DNA of 64,000 nucleotides from Acanthacorydalis orientalis (taxonomy: Eukaryota; Arthropoda; Insecta; Megaloptera; Corydalidae): the NCBI GenBank assembly GCA_034766995.1, contig CM068313.1, positions 20,375,512 through 20,439,511 on the forward strand. Reading direction: 5' to 3'. Below are positions 39,306 to 51,550 of the stretch, one piece after another. Both the position numbers and the translations under genes were made by a program. How positions within the stretch are numbered: the stretch's first letter is position 1; each line of letters starts with the position of its first letter. The notes below the pieces were generated by a model. That model was not told the origin of the DNA, did no database searches, and worked only from the letters and a program-made list of their open reading frames with translations.

Positions 39306-39400
39306 GTCTTAATGAATTATACGGGTCTTTACTTTCACGACTACTTTTGATACTGGAGCTATTCCCAGATAGTTTATAAATAACCTAGACTGAAATTATC
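39306..39400 (-). repeat. Dispersed repeat, copy A
   Basis: Read on the minus strand this block matches 52,663-52,755 on the plus strand. The best-conserved 36 bases (39,337-39,372) differ at only five positions from 52,687-52,722, and similarity extends on both sides with small gaps, including ccgta(t/c)aattca. Both copies are unlike the surrounding A+T-rich DNA. The family is unknown and no termini are evident. Confidence 0.65.
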
Positions 39401-39659
39401 CATGACAGATAGACTTGTGTTTTACAACCAGCAAAGGTAATACATGAATTGGATCACAGGTATAGAAACAAACACTTATAAATTTAAATAAATATAAATA
39501 ATAATAATTATGAACACACAAGAAGAAAAATAATAGAGAAAGTTTATACACTGTAAGTTTATTACAAGTTTATTAACATTTTTTAGTAGTTTAAAATGTT
39601 TACTAGGTTTTTAAATAAATCTTCAAATTCCAGTAAATATAAAACATACACACATACAT

Positions 39660-39696
<37 letters not shown>

Positions 39697-41311
39697 ACTA
39701 TAAATGTGTACAAATATTTTGTAAACAATTAAAAAATTATTTAAAATATACATACTCTTTTAGTTAATAAGATTTTTTTCTTTTGCTATAAATAAAATAT
39801 TTCTTATAAATTTTACTTTTATTTCTGACATTTTATCATAGTATGAAAAACATATTATACACAAATGGTTTTGAATAGGTGAACCTTTATTTGTGATATT
39901 CATGAATTTTTCAAATATTTTTTCTGCATAAATAAGATCCTGTCAAAATAAATTCGATTTTGAAATTTCCATCTTTAAAATGTTTTATAGAAAACAAATA
40001 AAAACTCAAAAGAGTTTGTTAAAAATTTTATTAAGTTGTCAATATTTCTCCATTTTTAATTCTTAATTTTTATTAAGTTAAAAATATTTCTAATTAAAAA
40101 ATAGCAGTGCCGAGCTATTGAAAAAAGCATAAATATTCGTAGAGAGTAATAACATAGGAAATATAATGATTTTAACTTTAACACATGTTGGTTATAGGTA
40201 TTGTGTGATGTTAAATAATTTTATATAAATTTGTTACTCATATTTAAATTCTACAAAAAAATAACAGTATTTAAAGAATTTCATATGATTTATTAAAAAT
40301 ATTATTATCGTTCTTAAAATAATATTTTAAAACTTCTATAAATCAACAATTTTTTTGCAAGTGATTAAGGTTTTAATTTTATTAATATACTAACATGTAA
40401 AAAAATGCATGCTTTATTGAATATATAATCTAGTGAATGTTTTTTTTTGATAAAAAGGAACAATAAATGTTAATATTTTTAAATGAAAATAAGCATTTTC
40501 GAATTAAAAAAATACTGTAATTGCTGTACTGTCAGATTTCCTTTTGTATATTTCTTTAATTTCTTTGATACTTCACCTCAATTCATTGAGTTTTAAATTT
40601 AGGTATAACGCTGTTTGTATTTGCTACCAGCATTTAAAAATAACGGTTGAATTAATTTAATTTACTCCATAATTTTTTTATAAAAGATGGTCGTACTGAC
40701 GTCGAATTTTTGATAAATGTGTCATTAATTTAAATACAGGCTTACAATATATTTATTTTTTAATTCTATTAAATAATTATTTATCTCTCTGGATAAATGT
40801 TGTATCAAATTAAAAATAAGTTTTTTAGCAATATAAAATTAGCAAACAATACTTGCAAGAAATTAACTTATAATAACGTTCGTAGAATAATATTTATGTG
40901 GAGTCATATAGTCACAATGAATATACTATCGTTAATTACGAGTACAGAGTTACATATTGTATGCGCTTTCTGTTGAAATATTTGGATCTGTGCCAATTTG
41001 AAATTTATCAATTGTAATGTAAGCTACAAATAATAAGTTGTGTAGTGCTTGGTGGTGAATGAAAATAAATTATATGTGGTTCACTTTCGTATTTATGTCC
41101 ATTTTTTAAAAACATGTAAAGATATTAGTGCGAAAAAATAAGTACAAAACAAAATAAATATGATTTTTTTATTTTCTATATAATAAATTATTCAAGTCAT
41201 ATAGTAAAATTGAAATATTGAATGAAAAATATTAACAACTCTTTTTGTTTTTGAAGCAGAAAATATTGCTTGTTTTTGATACGACGGATTTATTCATATT
41301 TTAGATAGGTG

Positions 41312-41367
<56 letters not shown>

Positions 41368-41654
41368 GCTATTTAATGAAAAAAAATTAAGGTAATCCTT
41401 TTTTAAACTTTATAAACGCAAACATTTTTAGAGAGTAACGAAATTGTTTATTGTTTCAGAAAAAAAATGATTATTTTAAATTTATATTTCAATGTTCTTT
41501 TGTAAATATTTAATTTTTATTCTATAAAAATTGTAAATTTTTTCGTTTATGAATTTGAATAAAATATGAATAATATATATATTTTTTTAAATCGAGGTTT
41601 TATTTCATTCTATTTGATGTCAAATGTAGGCGTTTTATAATATGTTCGATTTAA
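39401..41654. other. A+T-rich desert, no gene seen
   Basis: Low-complexity DNA with microsatellites near 39.67 and 41.32 kb. Nothing else recognised. Confidence 0.6.
41317..41367. repeat. (TA)n-(GT)n compound microsatellite
   Basis: A TA array continuing into about eight GT units. Confidence 0.94.
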
Positions 41655-41745
41655 TGTCACTCAGGAAGATGCGGTCGTTCACAGCAATACCAACTGACGT
41701 CTTTCAGACCAAACCATGTTGGTATTGTAAAGGATGAGCGTATAC
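41655..41745 (+). other. G+C-raised island with 10-bp stem hairpin
   Basis: A short island near balanced composition. caataccaac (41,685-41,694) and gttggtattg (41,718-41,727) are perfect inverted repeats around a 23-nt loop. On + a 62-nt segment (41,665-41,726) is bounded by cactcag and gtaaag and is open as RCGRSQQYQLTSFRPNHVGI. An overlapping ATG frame also reads well (MRSFTAIPTDVFQTKPCWYC). With two competing frames no exon can be chosen. It could equally be a structured RNA or regulatory element. Confidence 0.3.
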
Positions 41746-43732
41746 TATATATCTTCATACAATATTCTCTCATCGATAATCGTTCCGATTGAATGCAAAT
41801 AGAATGTAAAATATGGAATTTTTAAATTTTAGGAGGGAGTGTTAATCTGATCCTTTTTTTTTCATATATAATAGCTTTCACTAGACTGTTTGATTCAGTC
41901 AAGAGAAAAATATACGAATTTCAAACAACGTAGATTTTCCAGAATAACTGACAATGTAATATCAAATTGATGAACGTATAGTTTGAATGATTTATTGTGT
42001 ATTCTGAAATAATTTTAACAGTTTTCTCTCTTTAAGTATTTCTATATATATATATATATATATATAAGTATATATTATAATATGTATTACTTGTTTATAG
42101 TGAAATGTTTAAAAATTATTTGTATAAAAAATTATATATATATATATATATTAATGGACTTTATATACAGATAAACTTTTATTAATGAGTTACATTCATA
42201 ATTAAACGGTTATACTGGAAATAAAGTCAATACATCCATATATGAAATTGCTTAATAAATAGTAAGTTAAGATCCTAAAATCGTTTTAAATCGGTCTAAC
42301 AAAACACTCAATGCAAACATAATTTTACATTTTGTAAATATATTTTTAATATATAAATCCTCTAAATATAAACAAATAAAGTAAATGAATACTGCATGGT
42401 ATAACAAAACTAATATTATTTAATTAATAAAGTTTATTTGAATTCCCTGAAAATGTGATTGAAGATAATATACATTATTCAAGAAAATATATTTACTTTA
42501 CTTGTCATAAACGCATATATGCTAAGATTTCACGAATTATTTTGAAAGTGAAATATAAATTTAGTGTGAAATTCGTATACGTGAGTACAGAATGTGTCAA
42601 CTTAAATCTATTTGAAGTCATATGGATTTGTGAGAGCATATATGGTTGATCTTGGAGTATAGAGTAGGTTTCCATATTTCATTCTGAACTTATTTCACAC
42701 TAGACTTGTGTAAAATATTTGGATAAAAATAAATAATGGAATTCTTTATGCTATAAAAAAGCATATTTCTCGACAATATAAAATTTTGTATATATATATA
42801 TATATGTGTGTGTGTGTATACATATACAATTTTGATCTTACTTTAATTTTCAATGAAAAAAGTATTTAAATTCATGTTCATATGTGTATATGTGCATGTA
42901 TGGCTTTTTGTATATATTTATTAAATAACAAAAATACTTTTTCGAAATCATTTTAATTTTATTCTCTATAAGAGAAATATTTAATACTATTAAAATGTTT
43001 GTGGCAAATTTGAGAATAGGATACACAATTCCCATATTATTTAAATACAATAAAAATCAATATAACCGATTAGTTACAAAAAAGTATATTGATTTAAAGC
43101 AAATCGGACGTCATTATCGTTAGTAACATCTGTAACAGATTGACATTAATCAATATGGTGATTATTGAATCACCAATTAAAGAGATTACGTTTATTTCAA
43201 ACAATTATGAAAATGATTATGTGTTCTATAAAACATTAGTCCATATTTATTGCTATGTTAAACCGCATTTGAAATTATTTATGTTTCATGCATAATAAAT
43301 TGAATCTGTCAAATTATATATATATATAGCAAGTATGCATAATTGTGTTGTTTTATAATTTTTCCCCTTAACATTTGAATAAGAAATGTATAACAGATGA
43401 ACAACTCAAATCAAATTTCGTGTTCATAGTTTATAAAATATTATTTTCTTAAACTGATTGGCACATTTTTTTAATATTTTATCGATCTTTGAAATTTTAT
43501 TAAAATACTTGATTTTACTATTCGAATTCAAACAAAAACTTTTTTACCTACAAAATATTTTTATTCTTGAATTCCTATATATAAAATGAATAAAAACAAA
43601 CAGTCTATAAACTATTTATATCAAATTTAATTAATTGAATTGTTCCCCTGTTGTACTCTTCTGATTCAAATAATGTTGTATGGAAACAATTATATGTAAT
43701 ACTATGAAAATAATTATTGTTGGCCGATAACG

Positions 43733-43802
<70 letters not shown>

Positions 43803-43932
43803 ATGTATGTTCATAGAGAGGAAATATAACATTTTGAAAGCATATTTTGTAAATATTTTTAAATAAACACCGAATGTGAATTTAGATCAAATATCGAATA
43901 TGATATAAAATATTATATTTATTTCATAAACT
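41746..43932. other. A+T-rich desert, no gene seen
   Basis: Low-complexity sequence with several TA/GT arrays. Frames at 42,455, 42,850 and 43,605 are of chance length or cross microsatellites. Confidence 0.6.
43737..43808. repeat. (TA)n-(GT)n compound microsatellite
   Basis: About 53 bp of TA followed by GT units and a GTATGTATGT tail. Confidence 0.94.
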
Positions 43933-44079
43933 TTGACCCATTTCAATAACTTCATAAATGAACATATGTGTTGTCGAAACGTTAAGTTACACCCTGCTAA
44001 AATGACCTACAAACGAACAGAAAACAGATATTTTCCATGGGGTGCATATGGAGATAAGGCGACAGAAAGTAACAAATAA
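43933..44079 (+). CDS. Unassigned short open frame in richer patch
   Basis: A 48-codon frame (an internal ATG starts MCCRNVKLHPAK) ending RYFPWGAYGDKATESNK then TAA. Composition is richer than the flanks and the residue mix looks coding. The length is well within chance, no acceptor is clear and no family is recognised. Confidence 0.15.
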   Translation: MTHFNNFINEHMCCRNVKLHPAKMTYKRTENRYFPWGAYGDKATESNK

Positions 44080-44427
44080 AATTACAATGGTTGGCGGAAA
44101 GTCAATAAGATCTTTATTGAAAATGTGCTCATAGGATTAAAATTTTCATTATTATAGAGTTTCACTGTTTCCAGTAAAATAATAGTAAATGTAGTTTACA
44201 TTGTGAATTTTAATTTGGATTTTAATCATCGAAAATCAAATATTTAACTTGTTTATTGATATACTTTACAGTAGTAGTGCATAACAGTATTTTATATATA
44301 TTTTTAAACAACATTTTTATAAATAATATTTCTTTGAGCTATGGTTAATTATGACACTAAAAAATTATGAATCTAATCAAAATCATAATTATAACACTTT
44401 TAATATTTAACAAATTCTTATTCAATG

Positions 44428-44502
44428 GATAATTCAAATGATCAAGATATAGGAAAAATAATTCAATTTATGACCTTTAAATTCATATACATTTTTTAAT
44501 TT
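44428..44502 (+). repeat. 75-bp direct repeat, left copy
   Basis: A 75-bp block repeated in the same orientation at 46,152-46,226 with three substitutions and no gaps. Beyond each edge the two loci differ at once. The left copy sits in ordinary A+T-rich DNA and is the likelier source. Confidence 0.92.
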
Positions 44503-45375
44503 TTTATTTTTATTTATAGCAATACAAATAAGAATATTTAAAGTTAACTAAATAAAGTCAATCTCAAATCCAAGTAAATATACATAATTTTTATATCAAT
44601 GTATAAATAGAGATGTAGACAATATTATAGCAGTAGATATTTTGGTTAATTTTTTAGAAAATATCAGAATATTTTACACCTTTATAAATCAGTTTAAATT
44701 GAGAAACAATTTAATTTATTTTAAATAGTTACATTATAAATACAATGTGACTGAATATAAATTCGTGTTTAAATTATTTATCGTTCTCTTTTATACCAAA
44801 ACTTAATTCATATTGATAAATTTAATTGCAGTAGTAATTTAACATAAATTAGAGCATATTATTTACAAAATCGTAAGTTTAGATTGAAACACTTCATTAT
44901 AAACATTATTTTTAATAAATTTTGGTACCAAATCGAGAAGATTAATTAAATAAGAGTAATCTGATAACAGAATTTTTAAACATTGCTTAAACCTCAATAT
45001 AAATCAACGAATATAAATAAAAGTAATTTGTAAAGCAATTTGAATATTCAACTTAACATATGATCATTTGACAAATGTATGTTGCGTGTTTAAATAAAAG
45101 GTAATAATTGTGAACATCATTATAGTATATAATTTGAAAAGAGTAAGGAACATTTAGCACGAAAACAATTAGTTAGCACGCTGGGGAAAAACATAGAACA
45201 TACGTTCGTATTTTTACACTTTCATACAAAATACTCGTTTATACATGTTCGTATATGTGTTTTATTCTTTATTTTGAAACAATTTCACAGTATACATACA
45301 GATATAGTGTAATTGTTTCTAATGTAAATAAAATATTGTCTTTTTTTGTACTTAATGATTTATATTTATGAATCT

Positions 45376-45410
<35 letters not shown>

Positions 45411-46151
45411 TATCTGGAATATTTTATAGAAAAATATTTAATTCATTGAGATTTTTTTTAGACATACATTAAAATCATAATCTATAAATATTAGATGTAA
45501 AAATTAATTCTGTCATTAAATTCACTCAATCATAACTCTGTTCTGAGCTAAAATATTTTTAGGGTTTTTTGTTTAGGGTTTCGAAATACTAACTTTAAAA
45601 TTTAAAAACAGTACATATCTTAGCCAAGTAGTTAGTATAATATCACAAAACAGTAGTGAACATGATGGTGTTCAAAGAGTAGCATATTAGGGATTGCGTA
45701 CATTTCGCATTTTAGATAAAAAAAATCCTTTCGAAGTAACGCTAATGATTTATTTAGCTTTAGGGGAAGGTGTCGTGACGCATAAAAATATTAAAAATGA
45801 TAAATCCGTGGAAGAGATCCAAAAATGCTTTATGACTTCATCGATTCATAGCTGTCATATTTTTTCGACAAGTAATTTGTCAGTTTGCCGACAGATAAAG
45901 TTGTATAAAATAAGTGGGAATATTTTGAGAATTGAAGTGTATTCCAATTTTCTACAACAATTCATTTTCCATAAAAAAAACACTGAATTAATTTATACAT
46001 CTAATATATTGTTCAAGTTCACACTGACCTTATAAGTAATTTTTTGAAACTGCTTTATTAAATAATAGAAATGATATGAGAAAAATAAGGACTTCTTACA
46101 ATTAAATTAAAGGGAATATTATGAACAATATGAATTATTTCTAATAAAATA
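44503..46151. other. A+T-rich DNA between the 75-bp repeats
   Basis: Includes a 113-codon frame (45,694-46,035, TTG-started) that I do not recognise; its second half is A+T-rich and low in complexity. A (TA)n array lies at 45,380-45,408. No transposon was recognised between the repeats. Confidence 0.5.
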
Positions 46152-46226
46152 GATAATTCAAGTGATCATGATATAGGAAAAATAATCCAATTTATGACCT
46201 TTAAATTCATATACATTTTTTAATTT
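46152..46226 (+). repeat. 75-bp direct repeat, right copy, abutting mariner fragment
   Basis: A copy of 44,428-44,502 with three substitutions. Its right edge coincides with the point where mariner transposase similarity stops (46,227), so the mariner is truncated at this junction. Confidence 0.92.
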
Positions 46227-46560
46227 AAGTGATTTTAAGTGGTCTAGAATTGTAGGATTACTAACGCCTAATTTTTTTGCAAGCTCTCGAATGATTGTGC
46301 GTGGTTTTGTTTCAATTAACGCCTTCAGTTGGTCGTTATGAACTGAAGACACCCTCACGATCTTCTTTGTCTTCGAGGGTTCCATCTCCAATACGAAATT
46401 TTTGGAACCACCGTTGCACCGTATATTCTTTAACAGTACCCACACCAAAAGCATCGTTTAGTTTACAAGCAATTTCTGCTGCTTTACCACCCGTTTTGAA
46501 CCCATACAAAAATGCTCTTATTAGCTTCTGTTCCACCTTTAATTCAATACCTCAATTTGA
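46227..46560 (-). pseudogene. Mariner transposase N-terminal fragment
   Basis: On the minus strand a GTG (46,534-46,536) stands where the initiator ATG should be. It is followed by EQKLIRAFLYGFKTGGKAAE and later YTVQRWFQKFRIGDGTLED, the first helix-turn-helix of mariner transposases (family knowledge; typical full length near 345 residues). A frameshift near 46,345-46,355 separates this from VSSVHNDQLKALIETKPRT, then IIRELAKKLGVSNPTILDHL, the second helix-turn-helix. Similarity ends at 46,227, so only about the first third survives and the whole DDD catalytic domain is absent. The closest type is the cecropia/irritans-like mariners that also gave rise to SETMAR. Inverted termini were not found. 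Confidence 0.88.
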
Positions 46561-47957
46561 AGCAAAATTTTTCTAAAAACAAAGTCGGTGTTACTAAAAT
46601 ACAGACCAATAAATGCATGAACATGATGAAATAACACTTTTATTAAAAAATTAAGATTAGAATTCAGAAAACAAAAACTGTAATTATTTTTCTACCAATC
46701 TAATATTTTTATTCAACTTACATATATGTATTATATGAATGTATATATGTGCATTATATATATTCTTAGCTCTTTATTTTCTAAAACATTTTGATAAATT
46801 ATAATAATAAATTTTATAGTTTTATAATTTAATTTGTTATCAAAAATTATAAAAATATCAACAAAAATTACTAATAATATAATTTTTAAGTGGTATGGCC
46901 AATAATTAATTGTTACATGTGTTATTATACAATATAATGATAGATTGATAGATTAAAAACAACAATGAATAAAAGATTAAAAAAAAAACAAACATATCTA
47001 AATATATATACAAAAACACTTCGCACTAATTATTACCTGAACTATATTATCATTGTATAAAATATATAACGTCTTTTTAAACAATTGTAAATACCGTGTG
47101 ATTTAATTCGTTGAAAACATACAGCTATAGTATATTGTTCGGAAGTTTAAAAAAATATCACAAACTCATGCCGGTTTAAATATTGGCAACTTCGATTTTC
47201 CACGGACACATTATCCTTTCGATCAACATTGTGCTAGGATTAAGGATCTAAATTCCCTCAAGTCTCATGTTCATGTTTTGAACTTTGAATGAACATCGAA
47301 ATTGTGAATAAACATTCAAGGTCTTGCTTAGAGCCGTTATTGATCCGTATTTGTATGGTATGTATATGGATGAAGTTTATGGAATACGAACTTTAATTGA
47401 ATACATGGATCAATAAGGATTTATTTTATTGATTGTGTTTTTGGTTTCAACGTATAAGTAAATTATAATGGAACGCTAAATAATTGAATAGGATTTAAAG
47501 TGTTGAAGGATCTGAAATGTGGTGTTATGTAAATCTATTTATTTGTCACATTGATTAATATACTTTGTTATCATATTGAACAATATAGATTTTGTTCGAA
47601 AATAAAATAAAAAAAATACTTTACTTCGTTAAATAAAATACTTATAGTTTTATTATTATTATCAATAGCAAAAAAAAGTTTTATCAAATGTATTTTTTAT
47701 ATATATATATATTGAAATATTCTTTTTATTTAGTAAAAAAATCAACGAATCTAACTATTATTTAACAAATTGATTTTATATATTTGTTCTAAAAAATATT
47801 CATACATAATTACATTTGTATTATTCAATAGAAAACGAAAATTAAATCTTATTACCTTAATAAAAAAATCTATTATAAATTGTAATACATAATTTTTAAA
47901 TTCCATTTAAAATACAGTTGTAAAATAAACACTTTTTATTTCGATATAAAGTCTTTT
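46561..47957. other. A+T-rich DNA with a richer patch at 47,160-47,350
   Basis: The patch is open on both strands for short stretches (+ CRFKYWQLRFSTDTLSFRS; - TMLIERIMCPWKIEVANI then stop). An acceptor-like ggaatttag precedes the minus frame. No family is recognised and the two readings compete, so no gene is called. Confidence 0.4.
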
Positions 47958-48179
47958 CTATTGAGTTGTGCGTGTTAAACGTTTAACATTTACCATGCGC
48001 TTAGTTCTGATGAAACTATGTAGATTACTTCTACTGTTAATGTTGGCATGCAAAAAATTTACAGAAACGGAATAAAAATAAGTGTCGGAATGAATTTTTA
48101 GGTTAATGAAGTCATTATTGCACGAAATATATTTTTCCCAGCTTTTAAATGTGCGTGTGTTTATTGGGTCACATGTCAT
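47958..48179 (-). CDS. Unassigned 73-codon open frame
   Basis: A minus-strand ATG-to-TAG frame starting MTCDPINTRTFKSWEKYIS and ending RTKRMVNVKRLTRTTQ. Many codons end in C or G, unlike the desert around it, and the C-terminus is basic. There is no signal peptide, membrane segment or known motif. It lies about 0.3-1.1 kb from other long open frames at 48.4-49.1 kb, so this 1.2-kb region may once have been genic or a transposon. Confidence 0.25.
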   Translation of the reverse strand: MTCDPINTRTFKSWEKYISCNNDFINLKIHSDTYFYSVSVNFLHANINSRSNLHSFIRTKRMVNVKRLTRTTQ

Positions 48180-48409
48180 TTCTACAACCAGTATGTTTGC
48201 TTTTTATTATCACGTGTTTTTTTTTTAAAAAAAATTAAATATAAATGATTTCAAGTTTGTATATATATATATATGTAAACAGATATGAAAATTAATTAAA
48301 ATTGTATTAAATTATTCTTGTTTTAAATAAATTTTTTAAAAAACTTAGTTTAAGATTTTCATTCATTAATTTTTATAAACCATTACTTGATATCACTTCG
48401 TGACAATGT

Positions 48410-48694
48410 GTGATTGAATAAGTATCGTCGTAAAATATTTTTAGTGCTTTTGGTTAACATTATTTTGTAGGGTAATAAATTTTCTTTCATTGTTAGTGAT
48501 AAAATTCTCAATCTTGAAACGGACAAGATACACATCGGATATTGTATGTTGTTTTTTTATCAGGCCCTGAATACTAGCTAGGCTACAGAAGCTATTAATT
48601 CTTTCGCAGTGGCATACATCTTCAATAACGGCTTTTTATACTAAACTAACGTATAGTTTTTCAATGGCTGCAATAAATTTTTTCTGAGTGAGGT
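48410..48694 (-). other. Open frame of about 64 codons without ATG
   Basis: The minus strand is open from a stop near 48,640 down to about 48,445. It contains AVIEDVCHCERINSFCSLA and VYLVRFKIENFITNNERKF, with no start codon. It could be an exon remnant or transposon relic. No family is recognised. The composition is richer than the flanks. Confidence 0.25.
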
Positions 48695-49069
48695 ATGGAG
48701 CTCATGACTCATGTTTCACTAGTCTGGATCGTCAGCGGTTTTTGGGCTTTTATGTATATCAAATGTGGGAAACCACTGGACTGTAAAATTTTAGACGTAA
48801 CAACACGGTGTCGTACCAGTCTAACTATATGTATTCATCAAGAAAGATCACTTTCAGAGTCCGAAATCAATAAATTCAGACCGGTTTTTATCGATAACAC
48901 GGGGTGTCAGTGTTTACTGTTAAGCACAGTTAATAAGCACTTAAATACGTTTTCCGAGTCGGTATTATTATTAAATTACGATTGTTTGTTTGGAATTGTT
49001 ATTATCGTTATTCATAAGAATCTGATACAGTTCTATATCCATGTTAAGTTTTTAGAACAAACGTTATGA
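48695..49069 (+). CDS. Longest open frame in the window (124 codons), unknown
   Basis: ATG to TGA. The first 22 residues are hydrophobic (MELMTHVSLVWIVSGFWAF...) and could be a signal sequence or membrane anchor. The middle is Cys-rich and polar (CGKPLDCKILDVTTRCRTS, then CIHQERSLSESEINKFRPV). A second hydrophobic stretch, FGIVIIVIHK, lies near residues 98-107. At the window's usual composition a 124-codon frame is unlikely by chance, but this region has fewer stops, which weakens that argument. No homologous family comes to mind, there is no clear promoter, and the last third becomes A+T-rich. Confidence 0.3.
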   Translation: MELMTHVSLVWIVSGFWAFMYIKCGKPLDCKILDVTTRCRTSLTICIHQERSLSESEINKFRPVFIDNTGCQCLLLSTVNKHLNTFSESVLLLNYDCLFGIVIIVIHKNLIQFYIHVKFLEQTL

Positions 49070-51510
49070 TTTTCTCTTAGATTTTTATTACGTATTTTAA
49101 TTAACGAGATTAAACCGAAAAAAAATACATAAATTAACTAATTGACAAACAACTCACACTTTATATAAATGTATTTTGATTCATGTTACAACTCGTCAAG
49201 AATTTTAAACGAAGTCTTGTGGTTTTTAGCAGCCAGGTTCGGAAATATTAGTACTTGAATCTATCTGAAATATATATTTGCAAATAATTCAAAATTATAA
49301 ATAGAAAATTATAAAAATTATAATAAAAATATTTAAGACAATCTTTTGTATGATAAATTAAAATATTTATTTTTAAAAAATTAACAATTAATACGGAGGT
49401 ATAATTCAAGATATGTAATAATTTTAATAAAAATAAAATGAATAAATGGTAGTGATATGAAAAATGATTTTCAAATATTATTGAAAACAACTATTAACAG
49501 TAGTTACATTTCCAAAAAGTTAAACTATATATATATATATACACATATATGTTAATAGTTTTATTTAAAAATAACCTGTCAAGATTTAAACGAGTAAATC
49601 GTTATTTTTATAACTTTTAAGTGTGTTGAAAAAGAAAATATTGACGAAAGAAAAACTTTTGTGTGTTTTTCGATATACATAATGTGATATACGGTGTGAG
49701 GTTGGATTAGTTTTATCTTCTTTAATGGTACAACGAATGCTGATTTTATCTAAAACTTCTACAAAACAACTTTTGTCCCCTTTTGCAAGAAATGGACATT
49801 ACAGAAAAGTATTTATATGGGAATTTAAACGATATATTTTTGTGTGTTGGAATAAATATTATTATTCTTTATCTAAGAATATACTTTAAATAATCTCAGT
49901 ATAAATATAATTATTGAAGCGTGTTGTTTTGTTTAATTTGGAAATTATATTTATTTCTTTTTTAGAAAAAAATTTAATAGACGAGTTTTTATAACGTGTT
50001 AGTGATTCGGTATTTTGCATGTTCAACTCTGAATTAATTGTTATTAATATTAGTTTCATTTCTAAATTGTTAAATATTTTAAATGTTGATAGAATATTGC
50101 TCAGCACTGCAAATAAAAAAATAATTTTACAAGTAATATTTTAAAATTTTCTAATATTCTACATATTATTTAATTGCTGTGATATGTTTCCTTTCAAGAA
50201 TTTGAAATAAAACAAATAAAAAGTATACTATATAAACGAACATTTCATTGATGTTAATGTATTATGAATTATTGGGTGAAATGCTTACATTCTCGATTTT
50301 TCGGAAGAATTTGTGACTTTCTTTTTTTTCAATAGTTTTCAGGTAATTTCAGAAATCTTTCACAAAAGGTTTCGAAGAATTTTGGAAAAATTCATAAATT
50401 ATTATACGTTAAGGGGTACTGAAAATATTTATAAGACAAACTTTTTGCAAAACATTTTTATAAATGATTAATTGTTGATTTAAAAATATAATCATACATT
50501 AAACAAAATAACATGGAATATAAATTAACGTTGGAATAAGAATGTTTCTTTTGTAAATATTTTTTTTAATATTAATGTTTGCATGATGATAAATAAATAT
50601 GAGTGTGTAGGTTTGTGTCTTTATATACTAGATAAATATTTATATTGAAGACCTAGATTATAACATATTCATGAATAATATTATTAAAACAAAGATTTTT
50701 GTCTGAACACTGAATACTTACATGATTAAGATTGAAAAAGACATGAAAGATTAAATATATTCTACTTACAAACCGAAAACAGCATACTTTTAATTCTATC
50801 GAGGTGAAAAGTTGTAGACAGAAAATAACATATATACAAATCTTCTGTCTCAATGTAACACATGAAACTGTCAACAACATAGCACAAAAAATAGCGACAG
50901 ATTTATTTGGAAAATAAATACGGTCATTTATGTCAGTACAGACTTTAACATAAAATTAATTATAAGAATAAATCTAATGAAAATATTTTTTTAAATCACC
51001 TATAACTATTATTATAATATTTCTTTGCTTAGAAAACAAGAACGTTGGTTTGCTTCAAGTAATTCATTTTTTTTATTACTATAATAGCCTTAATTAATTT
51101 TTTTTTGTGTAGATAATAAACATTCTTCAGTTATTTCTTTCTTGGAGAGAAAATATCGAGAATTTATGATTTATATACGATTTATTTTTTTATATATAGC
51201 CAATGTGAAATAATAATTTTTATAAACATTGATATTCTTGTTAGTTTTTATGAAATTTAATGAAAACTTGTTTTTGAATAAAAAGTTTACTTTTTATGAA
51301 TAAAATACTTTGATTGTATATTAAGTTTATTTTATATAACAATAGAATTGTAAAAATACTCTGCTAAATACAGTCATCCTTTTTTATTTAATATTAGACG
51401 TTTAAATAATTTTGCAGTATAGTCACGTCTAATGATTTACTTTACAAAAGAATATACATCAACAAAATACGTAGAAATGTATATTTTTTCAAAACTGTGT
51501 TTTTATACTA

Positions 51511-51550
<40 letters not shown>

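Noticed and set aside
39277..39384. Minus-strand 35-codon terminal exon (ending RPKPQKLSLL) behind a ttcagtctag acceptor
   Set aside because: Most of it lies in a repeat that also occurs at 52.7 kb, where the frame diverges after the core, so repeat identity explains the coding-like look.
43933..44079. acaccctgctaaaatgacc near 43,990-44,010 as a transposon end
   Set aside because: Resembles CAGGGTGT-type termini on the minus strand, but no transposase remains, no partner terminus and no flanking TA pattern were found.
45694..46035. 113-codon plus-strand frame
   Set aside because: TTG start, second half A+T-rich low-complexity, no recognisable domain. One frame of this length is not compelling in 64 kb read in six frames.
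46295..46576. 93-codon plus-strand frame
   Set aside because: Shadow of the minus-strand mariner transposase fragment.
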